From a virus: a stretch of 23,980 nucleotides of DNA. The stretch lies in the IMG/VR virus record IMGVR_UViG_3300028840_001133, positions 1-23,980 of that record; one strand, written 5' to 3'. Position 1 is the first letter of the stretch. Each line of letters starts with the position of its first letter. A program made the translations under genes and the position numbers. This document shows, piece after piece, positions 1 through 7,668 of this stretch. Under the pieces are notes generated by a model. The model was given only the letters and a program-made list of their open reading frames with translations. It was not told the origin of the DNA and searched no databases.

Positions 1-35
1 TTGTATACATTTCTTTCAAGTAAATATTCTATCAT
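1..35 (-). CDS. Start of the next tail-operon gene (partial)
   Basis: An ATG at 35-33 follows the stop of the J-like gene (TAA at 39-37) by one base, and its frame stays open to the window edge, giving MIEYLLERNVY. A GGGAAG-like ribosome site lies about 5 bases upstream inside the end of the J-like gene. The tight spacing matches the rest of this leftward operon. Only 11 codons are visible, so no product can be named; genes placed after J in related phages are often tail-fibre accessory or lysis genes, but that is not shown here. Confidence 0.5.
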   Translation of the reverse strand, partial: MIEYLLERNVY

Positions 36-36
36 A

Positions 37-3000
37 TTATCTTCCCAGAGCGATCCACGTAACTTTTCCTTCTGTTAAAACAGTTGCTGTTGTTTGATCG
101 CTCGTATATTTGTTGACAAAAATAGTTTGTTTTGTACCTTCTCCACGGTTTCCACTATATCTAACTTCAGATCCAGTTCCCACATGAATAAGTCTTACAT
201 AAATTTTTTCAATATCTTCAACCTGAGTACCAGTTGAAAGTGTCAAAGTTATTCCACCACTTACATTAGTTCTTTCTTTATAAGCCCATCCAGATACAGC
301 AAGTTTATAATAAAATCTAACATTAAAAATCTCTGGTGCTGTATAATTATAATAAGCAACTGTTCCCGGTTCATCTTTACCACCACCAATTATATATGAA
401 AAACTTCTCCAAGTTTCTCCACTAACTCTAAATTCAAGATTAACATTTCTTGTATTAGCAACTAATGTATATTCTGCACTGTTAAATGCACTGACCCAAT
501 CATTTCTTGATCCAGAACTTTGTGTTACGGTTTCTTCAATGATTACTGAATTAGCTCCATCTGAAAGTTCTAACTGACTCTGAGCTGTAAATCTCCATTG
601 GTCTGTTGCATATTCTTCAAGATCAATCGCTTCAAGTCTAAAACTTTGAGATTGAGTTACATAATCTTTGTTATAAACAGGCATAATGTTAGGAAATAGA
701 ATTATACTTGGTTGTTCTTTAAAAATACCCGGTATATTTACAACAGTATCATTATTAGCAATACCAGTTTCAATTCTTGATATTGGATTATAAACTATGT
801 GTTGTAAACCGTCCCAATATCTGAATACAAGCTCTCCGTCTGTAAGTTCGCAAAAATTCTGTCCATCAGGTCCACCATCTGGAGCTATAATAATACTTCC
901 TTTATCTCCAGCAGTGTCTATCACAACATTTTGATCACCGAAAGTTGCACGACCACCTTCTCCAAGAACAATTTGTGATTCAGAATAAAGTACACTACCA
1001 TCTAACTGAGTACCATCATCTGGATGTGACCAACTACCACCAGTAACAAAAACGCTTCCAGTAACTGATAGTTCTGAACTTGTACCATCCCAAGAGAAGT
1101 TAGGATCACTAAGACCACCCATTTTTATAATTTCATCATTGAGATCTATATAAACGCCTTCTGTTCCAGAAAGATTCTGACTCTGAAGTATACCAGCTTG
1201 TATAGTACCAAGATCGGCAGAAATAGCGGCAAGATTTCGTGTTGTGATCTGTTCAGCAATCACTTGGTCAACGAAGATAAGCTCATTGACTTCAACACTG
1301 TTAGAAACAAAGTAAATTCTTGCAAATATACCAGTGATTCTGTTTGGATACAACGCAGTGTTGATGTTTCCTACACCTGCATCTGCTGTCCAGTAATTAG
1401 TTTGAGCATCTGCTTGATTAGTTGCTTCTAACAATCTTCCGTCTGAATCCAATGTATGATCTGCTTCCGCTTTCAAATATGTCCAATTAGTGAGATCACT
1501 TGATATTGCTATATAACAATTAACAGATGCATTATTGAACCAGACATGAACTCTGTCTTGAAGTTGTTCTATCGGGAATTTGTACTGAATCCAACCACCA
1601 CTGTTGTAAATGACACCATTTCCGGTATCAGTAACAGTGTTATATACTTCAGCCAATATCGTTGATGTAGTATCAAGACTATCACTCATGATTAATCTAT
1701 CAGTTAATTCACCTTCAATAGATTCTTGTGGAAGATAAAGTGGTTCTCCAGAATCAGTGCTTGATATTGTACCAACTCCAAACTCATCGTATGGACGAAT
1801 TCTTGCTCTGTAAGTTGTATCTGGATCTAATCCAGTTTCAATCCAATATGTTGTATTTACACTAACAGTGGCGACAACAGTTGTTGGTGGATTGCTTGTA
1901 TCGAGAAGAACATCATATTTCAGAAGATCGTTGTCAGCAGGTACTATTGAAGACCAATCTATCTTAAGACCATTGAATAGTGGTGTTATCGTTGGTATTG
2001 AACCAGCCATAGTTGGAGCTGGATTACTAACTACCAGTGTCGCTGCGTTTGCCGATAACTGGTCGTAGATATCTCTTGCCCATACCTTAAACTTTAAAAA
2101 TCTAGAAGGTATACTTAAATCATCAGTATTCATTCCAATTGTGTATATCCAGAAATTATCAGTTGTCCAAGCATATCTTAAATGAACATCGTCTATTGTT
2201 AATACTTCAATCTGATAATCTTTAATCTTAGTCAGAATAGAATCAAATGGTGCAGCACTCACTGGTATGACAGAAGTTCCATCATAAACTATTGGAGATG
2301 TTGTGTCAGTTGTTAATACAAGAGCATCCCATGTGATATTACAATCTTTTCCACTGAAAGTTGTTGAATCTGTACCAAGAGTGACTTGTAATCCAGTAAT
2401 ATCAGGTGGTACATCTGGATCAGCTAACACTTCAAAGTTTGATAGAGTCAACCAAGTAGAATTTAATCCCAAACCAACCGCATGAACTCTAAAGTTGTAT
2501 ATACCAGCAACCACAGGTTTGATATCAACCGATGGTGAAGATGAGATAAGTGTTTCATTGTCTGAGTATGATCCAGTTGATAATTTCCATTGTATCTCAT
2601 ATTCTTGAAATCTGGTATCTCTTGTATGAGTCCATGATAATATAACACCGAACTTCCTATCAGAAGCTGAAGATGATTCAGTATCTTCGTAAGTGTACTC
2701 TTCAGCATTAAGATTAGTTGGTGCAGTAATAGGTTTAGTAGCATCTGGCACTTTGCTTATTGGAGCTGGATCAAACTTCTGACCGTCTTCAACATAAGCA
2801 TATTTATCTGGATCATGAAAAACAGCAGTGATCTCAAAGATGTTAGGCTCAACTTCCTGATTATTAACGACTCTAAATTGTCTTGGAGATAAATTTGATG
2901 CTGTAATAATCCAAACTGATCCATTTTGTGGTGTATCACTAAAAGGAGAACCAACTGTGATGCCAGTATGTTCATTTCCATCAGATGGTGTTGTTATTGC

Positions 3001-4680
3001 CTTCTCTTCTATTGAACCATCTGGAAGTGTAACAGCAATGGAATAAGTCTGTCCAACTTCAAGAATTATTCCATCATCAATAACCATTGCAACTCCAAAT
3101 GGTACAGAACTTACAAGTCTTCCACCAGTTCTCTTGTTGGCGTAGTGTGGATCAAGAACTTCAATTATATCTCCCGGAAGTACATCAGCATGATCCCAAG
3201 AAGCACGATATGTCAGTGTTTCAGTTTGATACAGTGAAGTATATAATGCCCATTTTCCAAATCTATAAGCTTGACCCCTTGAAGTACATCCAAATGCAAC
3301 TGTATCCAATGGACGATAACCATATCTTCTGATTCCTTCGTTATCATTGACAGTCTCAACAGTTAGTTTGTAATAATTGTCTGGATCATTCCAAGATACG
3401 TTGGCAACAGTATATCTGTCTTTGATTGATGAACCACGGTACATGAAATCACCATCAATGACATTGGCTGCTGTGACAAGCTTAACAGGATCGGCAGGTT
3501 TGTCTTGAGATAATGATGCTTTACCACCACCCCAATATGGCATAGCTCTGAAAGCAGATGCAAGTTGGTTTAGAACATTAATAGCATCTTGACGGTTCTG
3601 AATAACTCCATTGAATGTGAATCTAGGTTCTAAACCTCCCTCATTATTAGTAATCTGCTCATCGCAATACACACCTATGCTATATAATGAGATCTTGTCC
3701 ACATAATCTGGATCTAAACCTAATCCATATCTGTTATCAGTTAGCAAATCAAAATATATCCAAGCTGGATTTGCAGAAAATGAATATTTAGTTAACTCTC
3801 CATCCCAAACTCCATCGTATGTACCACCCTGTCCATATTTACCGGCTGATTGAGTTGGAGTATAATTGGAAGGAAGCCAAATCTTTTTACCATACACTTC
3901 ATAGAATCTTGATGGTACTCTTGAACCATATTCTTGAGCATTCAACTCAACATAACAAAGTGCTGAATCAGGATATATCAATCTTCTGTTGATTATCTGT
4001 GTATATGATGCCCAATATAATTCATTTTGAAGATTCGCTGTATCTGAATCTGCTGTCAATCTTGTAACACGAATAATCCAAGGGCCAGGACCATAGTTAT
4101 CATCAAGCCTTGTTATTCTATAATCAAGTTGATATGCAGATGTACACTTCTCTTTATTCAAAGAAATAGTTTTTACTGGTAGAAATGATGCTGAATTTGA
4201 AGGTTTGATTGTTATTGACCAAGATAGATCAGTTTTAACAACATCACCAGTTGATGGTTTAACTTCTAACAATGCTGGAACGGTGAATGTAACAAGAACA
4301 TCATCAGTATCAGTGTCAGTAATAACTCTCTCTATTGGTCCAGCAGTCTGTGTAACTTGAATATCAACAGATATAACACTTTCAGTTGCAGGATATTCTT
4401 TCTGTTGTATATGATCTGGTAATCCCGGTTGAAAATCTGTAATAGCACCTTGAAAGTTTTTATCATCAAGAGCGTCCTCAAGAACAGCTTCTTGAATAGG
4501 AATACCATCTAAATAAATGGAATGTTCACCATTAACTAAACCTTCAATTTCACCTTCACCAATAAGATCAATAAATCTGGCTATTGCTCTTGATTGAAGA
4601 GTATTTGGATCTTCTCTCGGCGCTCTGGGTTTGTCAGGTTTACTTTTTGCTCCACTTATTGATTTATAGTTTTTAGTCAT
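37..4680 (-). CDS. J: Tail tip attachment / central fibre protein, lambda gpJ-like
   Basis: This 1547-residue protein is the likely host-recognition component at the distal end of the tail. The N-terminus (about residues 27-60) has the gpJ-type signature ARFIDLIGEGEIEGLVNG followed by YLDGIPIQ, which is highly characteristic of the family. The first 600 residues or so match the hub and tail-tip portion. Around 650-760 and 890-990 there are fibronectin III-like stretches (for example TYRARIRPYDEFG), and the C-terminal third is beta-rich and repetitive in character, as expected of a receptor-binding fibre end. The length is in the normal range for large gpJ homologues. It is the last complete gene of the visible tail operon and starts 3 bases after the gpI-like stop, with a GAGG about 12 bases upstream. 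The receptor specificity cannot be inferred. Function is assigned from family knowledge; the FNIII boundaries are estimates. Confidence 0.93.
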   Translation of the reverse strand: MTKNYKSISGAKSKPDKPRAPREDPNTLQSRAIARFIDLIGEGEIEGLVNGEHSIYLDGIPIQEAVLEDALDDKNFQGAITDFQPGLPDHIQQKEYPATESVISVDIQVTQTAGPIERVITDTDTDDVLVTFTVPALLEVKPSTGDVVKTDLSWSITIKPSNSASFLPVKTISLNKEKCTSAYQLDYRITRLDDNYGPGPWIIRVTRLTADSDTANLQNELYWASYTQIINRRLIYPDSALCYVELNAQEYGSRVPSRFYEVYGKKIWLPSNYTPTQSAGKYGQGGTYDGVWDGELTKYSFSANPAWIYFDLLTDNRYGLGLDPDYVDKISLYSIGVYCDEQITNNEGGLEPRFTFNGVIQNRQDAINVLNQLASAFRAMPYWGGGKASLSQDKPADPVKLVTAANVIDGDFMYRGSSIKDRYTVANVSWNDPDNYYKLTVETVNDNEGIRRYGYRPLDTVAFGCTSRGQAYRFGKWALYTSLYQTETLTYRASWDHADVLPGDIIEVLDPHYANKRTGGRLVSSVPFGVAMVIDDGIILEVGQTYSIAVTLPDGSIEEKAITTPSDGNEHTGITVGSPFSDTPQNGSVWIITASNLSPRQFRVVNNQEVEPNIFEITAVFHDPDKYAYVEDGQKFDPAPISKVPDATKPITAPTNLNAEEYTYEDTESSSASDRKFGVILSWTHTRDTRFQEYEIQWKLSTGSYSDNETLISSSPSVDIKPVVAGIYNFRVHAVGLGLNSTWLTLSNFEVLADPDVPPDITGLQVTLGTDSTTFSGKDCNITWDALVLTTDTTSPIVYDGTSVIPVSAAPFDSILTKIKDYQIEVLTIDDVHLRYAWTTDNFWIYTIGMNTDDLSIPSRFLKFKVWARDIYDQLSANAATLVVSNPAPTMAGSIPTITPLFNGLKIDWSSIVPADNDLLKYDVLLDTSNPPTTVVATVSVNTTYWIETGLDPDTTYRARIRPYDEFGVGTISSTDSGEPLYLPQESIEGELTDRLIMSDSLDTTSTILAEVYNTVTDTGNGVIYNSGGWIQYKFPIEQLQDRVHVWFNNASVNCYIAISSDLTNWTYLKAEADHTLDSDGRLLEATNQADAQTNYWTADAGVGNINTALYPNRITGIFARIYFVSNSVEVNELIFVDQVIAEQITTRNLAAISADLGTIQAGILQSQNLSGTEGVYIDLNDEIIKMGGLSDPNFSWDGTSSELSVTGSVFVTGGSWSHPDDGTQLDGSVLYSESQIVLGEGGRATFGDQNVVIDTAGDKGSIIIAPDGGPDGQNFCELTDGELVFRYWDGLQHIVYNPISRIETGIANNDTVVNIPGIFKEQPSIILFPNIMPVYNKDYVTQSQSFRLEAIDLEEYATDQWRFTAQSQLELSDGANSVIIEETVTQSSGSRNDWVSAFNSAEYTLVANTRNVNLEFRVSGETWRSFSYIIGGGKDEPGTVAYYNYTAPEIFNVRFYYKLAVSGWAYKERTNVSGGITLTLSTGTQVEDIEKIYVRLIHVGTGSEVRYSGNRGEGTKQTIFVNKYTSDQTTATVLTEGKVTWIALGR

Positions 4681-4683
4681 TGA

Positions 4684-5286
4684 TTAAGTATCCTCAACAT
4701 CAAGGGCTGATGAAATTAGAGTTGAACCAACCATCATTTTCCCATATATGATTGGAATAGCTCCACCTTGTTCAACTGTATTTATCGGTCCGTCATATAA
4801 AAAACTAGGTCTGTCGTCTGGATTCTCTCTATCACCATATCCAACACCTTGCTGAGTTGGTGTCAACATTCCTAAAATACCAGTAGCAAAAAGAGCAAGA
4901 CCAACATTAAACACCAAAGAAGATGATAGAAGTTTAAGACCAAAAGCACCAGCAGGTGGCACCCAATAAGATGCAACCATCAATGCAACTCCAAGAACTG
5001 CTGTTGCAATAGAACCAAACATTGATTTGGCACCAGCGATCTTTGGACATATGTGAAAATCTCCATTCTGAAATTCAAGAAATACCGTTTCATTATCTAA
5101 ACCTTCACCTTTCTTGACATCTCCAACAACAACGATATATTCTTCTTCAGCTTTGATGTCCTTTCGGAATCCGGGAAAGTTTGCATCAAGTAGTCTAAGA
5201 GCTTCACCAATAGACTTCACAGCAAACTTAAACTTTTTTCCATACTTTTCTGCTAGATCTCCATAAAGAAAAATATTACGCTTCAT
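4684..5286 (-). CDS. I: Tail tip assembly protein, lambda gpI-like
   Basis: This 200-residue protein corresponds to the lambda gpI family, which acts in tail-tip assembly just before gpJ. The start chosen is ATG 5286 (MKRNIFLYGDLAEKYGKKF), because it overlaps the TGA of the K-like gene as ATGA, a typical translational coupling. A longer frame to 5334 exists, but its extra 16 codons lie inside the upstream gene. The N-terminal half (about 1-95) is the ubiquitin-like fold region of the family, with GDLAEKYG and SIGEALRLLDANFPGF. The centre (about 100-150) has two hydrophobic glycine/alanine-rich segments that look membrane-active. The tail end (GGAIPIIYGKMMVGS) is the usual conserved closing motif. 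The family is recognised with good confidence; the exact role of gpI is poorly known even in lambda. Confidence 0.88.
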   Translation of the reverse strand: MKRNIFLYGDLAEKYGKKFKFAVKSIGEALRLLDANFPGFRKDIKAEEEYIVVVGDVKKGEGLDNETVFLEFQNGDFHICPKIAGAKSMFGSIATAVLGVALMVASYWVPPAGAFGLKLLSSSLVFNVGLALFATGILGMLTPTQQGVGYGDRENPDDRPSFLYDGPINTVEQGGAIPIIYGKMMVGSTLISSALDVEDT

Positions 5287-5993
5287 TTGTTGTCTCCCAC
5301 ATAACGATAATATCCACGGATAAATTTTTTCCAACTTGTATGATTATCTCTTCTTGATAATCTTGTATATAAATGATGTAGAATTAATCCATTATCAAGA
5401 ACGATTCCTGTATGATTAACTACATCAGCTAAAATCTGTGCTACAAAAACATCACCTTCTTGAATATCTTTTTCCTCAATCTCTTCAAATCCAGCTTCCT
5501 TATAGTTATCCATAATCATTGATGGTTCTCTTTCCCACCAAAGATTGTCTCTTGGAAAGATTGGAAGAGTGATTCCTTTTAATCTGTAGTAGTCACGAAC
5601 TAGTCCATAACAATCATGAACTCCATGCACAAAAGACCTTCCAATAAGATCATAAGGTTCAAGTTGATCTCCAAAGAATATCATATTTTCATGAGAAGTG
5701 TCTCTTAAAAAGATAATTCCCCAAGGTACTTTACTTGCTATCTGTTGAAGCATATCCTTTTTGCTGACATGGTCATAGTTGTAATGGCTGTGCAGAATAC
5801 ATTCCAATCCATCAGCATATTTCAAATATTCTCTTGGATCTATCTCAAAAGTCATTATTTTTTCTTCTGAAATATTATCAACTGGTACAAATTTTCCTTT
5901 ATGAATGAATCCACAACCCTCTTCTGGAACAAGCATCTTAAAATGGTTTAACGCTTTCCGTACCTCAATTGGATCAAATGGATGTTCTATCAT
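5283..5993 (-). CDS. K: Tail tip peptidase, lambda gpK-like (JAMM + NlpC/P60)
   Basis: This 236-residue protein has two hydrolase domains in the order typical of lambda gpK. Residues about 1-100 form a JAB1/MPN (JAMM) metalloprotease domain with an upstream glutamate (EEGCGF, 24-29), the metal pair H68-S-H70, and S77 and D80. Residues about 115-230 form an NlpC/P60 cysteine peptidase with catalytic C128 (HDCYG), H194 (NHTGIVLD) and a following histidine at 206-207. Both sets of residues look intact, so both domains may be active. In the family the NlpC/P60 part is thought to cut peptidoglycan peptides during DNA entry, and the JAMM part to act in tail-tip maturation. It overlaps the gpI-like gene by 4 bases (ATGA) and follows the gpL-like gene with a 12-base gap that holds a GGAG-type ribosome site. 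Confidence 0.92.
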   Translation of the reverse strand: MIEHPFDPIEVRKALNHFKMLVPEEGCGFIHKGKFVPVDNISEEKIMTFEIDPREYLKYADGLECILHSHYNYDHVSKKDMLQQIASKVPWGIIFLRDTSHENMIFFGDQLEPYDLIGRSFVHGVHDCYGLVRDYYRLKGITLPIFPRDNLWWEREPSMIMDNYKEAGFEEIEEKDIQEGDVFVAQILADVVNHTGIVLDNGLILHHLYTRLSRRDNHTSWKKFIRGYYRYVGDNK

Positions 5994-6005
5994 AATTCTC
6001 CTTTC

Positions 6006-6902
6006 TTAAATTCTCAGTCGGCCAACTCCAGGAAATGCTCTTGTTGGCAGAAACTCAGGTGGAAATTCTGAAAATGTACCGGATTTCTTTCTGTACCACA
6101 CATTTGGAGTTTCACCAGTATTCAACCAGAAGTCACCATCATCAGCAACAGGTTCAGCAGCAGCTATGTGAATAGTGTTTCCATTCTTAACTGCTATCGC
6201 ATGAGCACGTCTTCCAGCAAATCTCATTTCACAATCTCGCAGTCGTTTACCACAAGAGTCATCTGCTGGATCTGTACTTCTATCACCCAATGTATCAAAA
6301 TAATAAACATCATTTGCTGCATCGTTTCCATAAGGACATGTTTTAAGAGTGTTGACAAATTGAGCAAGATCAGAGTCATAATAACGATAAATATGACCAC
6401 AGAAATCTCTGATAACTTGTCTCTTTGGAATCATAACACCTTCAAAGTCCATGTATGCTCCAAGTTCAAATTCAACTTCTCTTTTATTATGAGCTGTCTT
6501 CTGTCTTACTACATAAATATCCTGTGGAAACTCTGCTGCTGGATTTGCTTCTGACTCACCATCAAGATATTTTTTGAATGTTCTTCTTCTTGTTACTTTT
6601 GCTCCAATAAGATCATCATAACTAATGATATAAGGGGCCAGTGTCAGTAGTACATTTGAAATCTTAATTCTTGGTCTTGGTAGTGTACCTTCACCAGTAA
6701 CTTCCCAACCCTCTGACTCCATCTGTATAGGCTGATAAGCTTGAGAGTTAAAAGATATAGTAGTAAAGTCATCATCAACAGCTTCTGTAAAGTATAGAGT
6801 CAAATCTAAACCTACTTCAGTCAAATCAAGCTCATATAGAAATATAATATCTCCAACTGCTGATTTCTGTACATCTGATGCGATGTCCGCTTGAAAGGTC
6901 AT
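6006..6902 (-). CDS. L: Minor tail protein, lambda gpL-like, four-cysteine cluster
   Basis: This 298-residue tail-tip protein belongs to the gpL family, which lies between gpM and gpK in lambda-type tails. The start is ATG 6902 (MTFQADIASDVQKSAVGDII): a GGAG sits 7 bases upstream, inside the end of the HNH gene. The longer frame to 6923 has no better site. Four cysteines, C168, C189, C217 and C224, lie in the C-terminal half (FCGHIYR, CPYG, SCGKRLRDCEMRF). In lambda gpL the corresponding four cysteines bind an iron-sulfur cluster, so metal binding here is a good inference. The C-terminus ends FPGVGRLRI, close to other members. The N-terminal domain shows the usual beta-rich pattern (LYELDLTEVGLDLTLYFTEA). 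Confidence 0.9.
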   Translation of the reverse strand: MTFQADIASDVQKSAVGDIIFLYELDLTEVGLDLTLYFTEAVDDDFTTISFNSQAYQPIQMESEGWEVTGEGTLPRPRIKISNVLLTLAPYIISYDDLIGAKVTRRRTFKKYLDGESEANPAAEFPQDIYVVRQKTAHNKREVEFELGAYMDFEGVMIPKRQVIRDFCGHIYRYYDSDLAQFVNTLKTCPYGNDAANDVYYFDTLGDRSTDPADDSCGKRLRDCEMRFAGRRAHAIAVKNGNTIHIAAAEPVADDGDFWLNTGETPNVWYRKKSGTFSEFPPEFLPTRAFPGVGRLRI

Positions 6903-6903
6903 A

Positions 6904-7266
6904 TTATTTCTCCGAATGAACATGCCAAAAAAGATGACATGCTTTACATATTACAACCATATTTTCTTTTGAATGATTGTTTGTATTTCCATCTTTGTGA
7001 TGAACTAATAAAAAATTTTCAGATTTACATAAATAACAACAATCATGATATTTAACCATTGACCATCGTCCGTGTCTGAAGTTTGGGTTTTTCGTGAATA
7101 AAATTGATTTTCTCTGCTTTTCAATAGATTTTTTTGATCTTTTCCTTCCTTTCTTTGCTTCACTTATCTTTCTCTTTGTTTCTTCGCTTACATGATGCCC
7201 CATTAAACCTTTGCTTATTTCTGGTCTCTTTTTTCCCTTGAATGGTGATGGTGTTCCTTTTTTCAT
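6904..7266 (-). CDS. Free-standing HNH homing endonuclease with NUMOD3 repeats
   Basis: This 120-residue protein is inserted between the gpM-like and gpL-like tail genes without breaking either, as free-standing homing endonucleases usually are. Residues 1-50 are basic NUMOD3-type DNA-binding repeats (SPFKGKKRPEISKG, HVSEETKRKISEAKKG). Residues 75-118 are an HNH nuclease with C77-x2-C80, the HHKDGNTNNH core at 89-98 and C107-x2-C110 for structural zinc. All core residues appear present. An AGGAGG site lies 5 bases before ATG 7266, but part of it falls in a predicted leader hairpin. The gene reads with the tail operon, and its last codons carry the ribosome site of the gpL-like gene. Its natural target is probably the same intergenic spot in related phages that lack it; that is inference. 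Confidence 0.93.
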   Translation of the reverse strand: MKKGTPSPFKGKKRPEISKGLMGHHVSEETKRKISEAKKGRKRSKKSIEKQRKSILFTKNPNFRHGRWSMVKYHDCCYLCKSENFLLVHHKDGNTNNHSKENMVVICKACHLFWHVHSEK

Positions 7267-7273
7267 GAGATCC

Positions 7274-7305
7274 TCCTAACTTTTATCTTTTGTTCTCTGT
7301 TAGGA
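7274..7305 (-). promoter_or_regulatory. Leader hairpin overlapping the HNH ribosome-binding site
   Basis: In the leftward RNA, bases 7305-7299 (UCCUAAC) can pair with 7280-7274 (GUUAGGA), a 7-bp stem with an 18-base loop. The Shine-Dalgarno AGGAGG occupies 7277-7272, so four of its six bases are in the stem. Such hairpins keep some T4 homing-endonuclease genes silent on read-through transcripts. The loop begins AGAGAACAAAA, which is also the loop of the hairpin before the 98-residue protein. The pairing is seen in the sequence; the regulatory role is inferred. Confidence 0.5.
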
Positions 7306-7320
7306 AGGTCGAAAACCTAT

Positions 7321-7668
7321 TTAACTTAAATCAAAAACTTGATTGAAGGTTGCTGATATATTTTTTAATGAATTTCCCGGATGAGTCTCACTCCACTGTT
7401 TACAAATAAATTTCTTCTGTGTTGAACTTCCCGGAGGTGTCCAAGTAAATGACTCGTAACCACCTCTTGCTTCAAGAAATGAAATAATTTCAGCAGAGCT
7501 TGTTGAATCAAGAGCAGCCCATTCAACATTCCAAGTTTCAACTATCGTATTGATTCCATCTCCAGCACGAGTTGTATAACCGTCTCCGAATTGAGCCTCA
7601 AGCACACGAGTATTAACTGTATTTCTCGTTGCTCTTATTGGAGTTTTTGTAGTTGGTAAACTAGCCAT
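7321..7668 (-). CDS. M: Minor tail protein, lambda gpM-like
   Basis: This 115-residue protein fits the phage minor tail protein family typified by lambda gpM, a tail-tip component that joins the complex after the tape measure. The length matches the family. Recognisable parts are the N-terminal region with FGDGYTTRAGDGINT, the WNVEWAAL stretch and the closing aromatic FTWTPPG segment. The gene begins with an ATG that overlaps the stop of the tape-measure gene by one base (TAATG), so it is probably translated by reinitiation. Downstream, a 54-base gap and the HNH gene separate it from gpL; in lambda-type tails without the endonuclease, M and L are usually adjacent. No cysteine cluster or membrane segment is present. 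Confidence 0.88.
   Translation of the reverse strand: MASLPTTKTPIRATRNTVNTRVLEAQFGDGYTTRAGDGINTIVETWNVEWAALDSTSSAEIISFLEARGGYESFTWTPPGSSTQKKFICKQWSETHPGNSLKNISATFNQVFDLS

Noticed and set aside
6168-6554. 128-codon plus-strand frame
   Set aside because: It is the antisense shadow of the gpL-like gene, without a ribosome site or recognisable composition.
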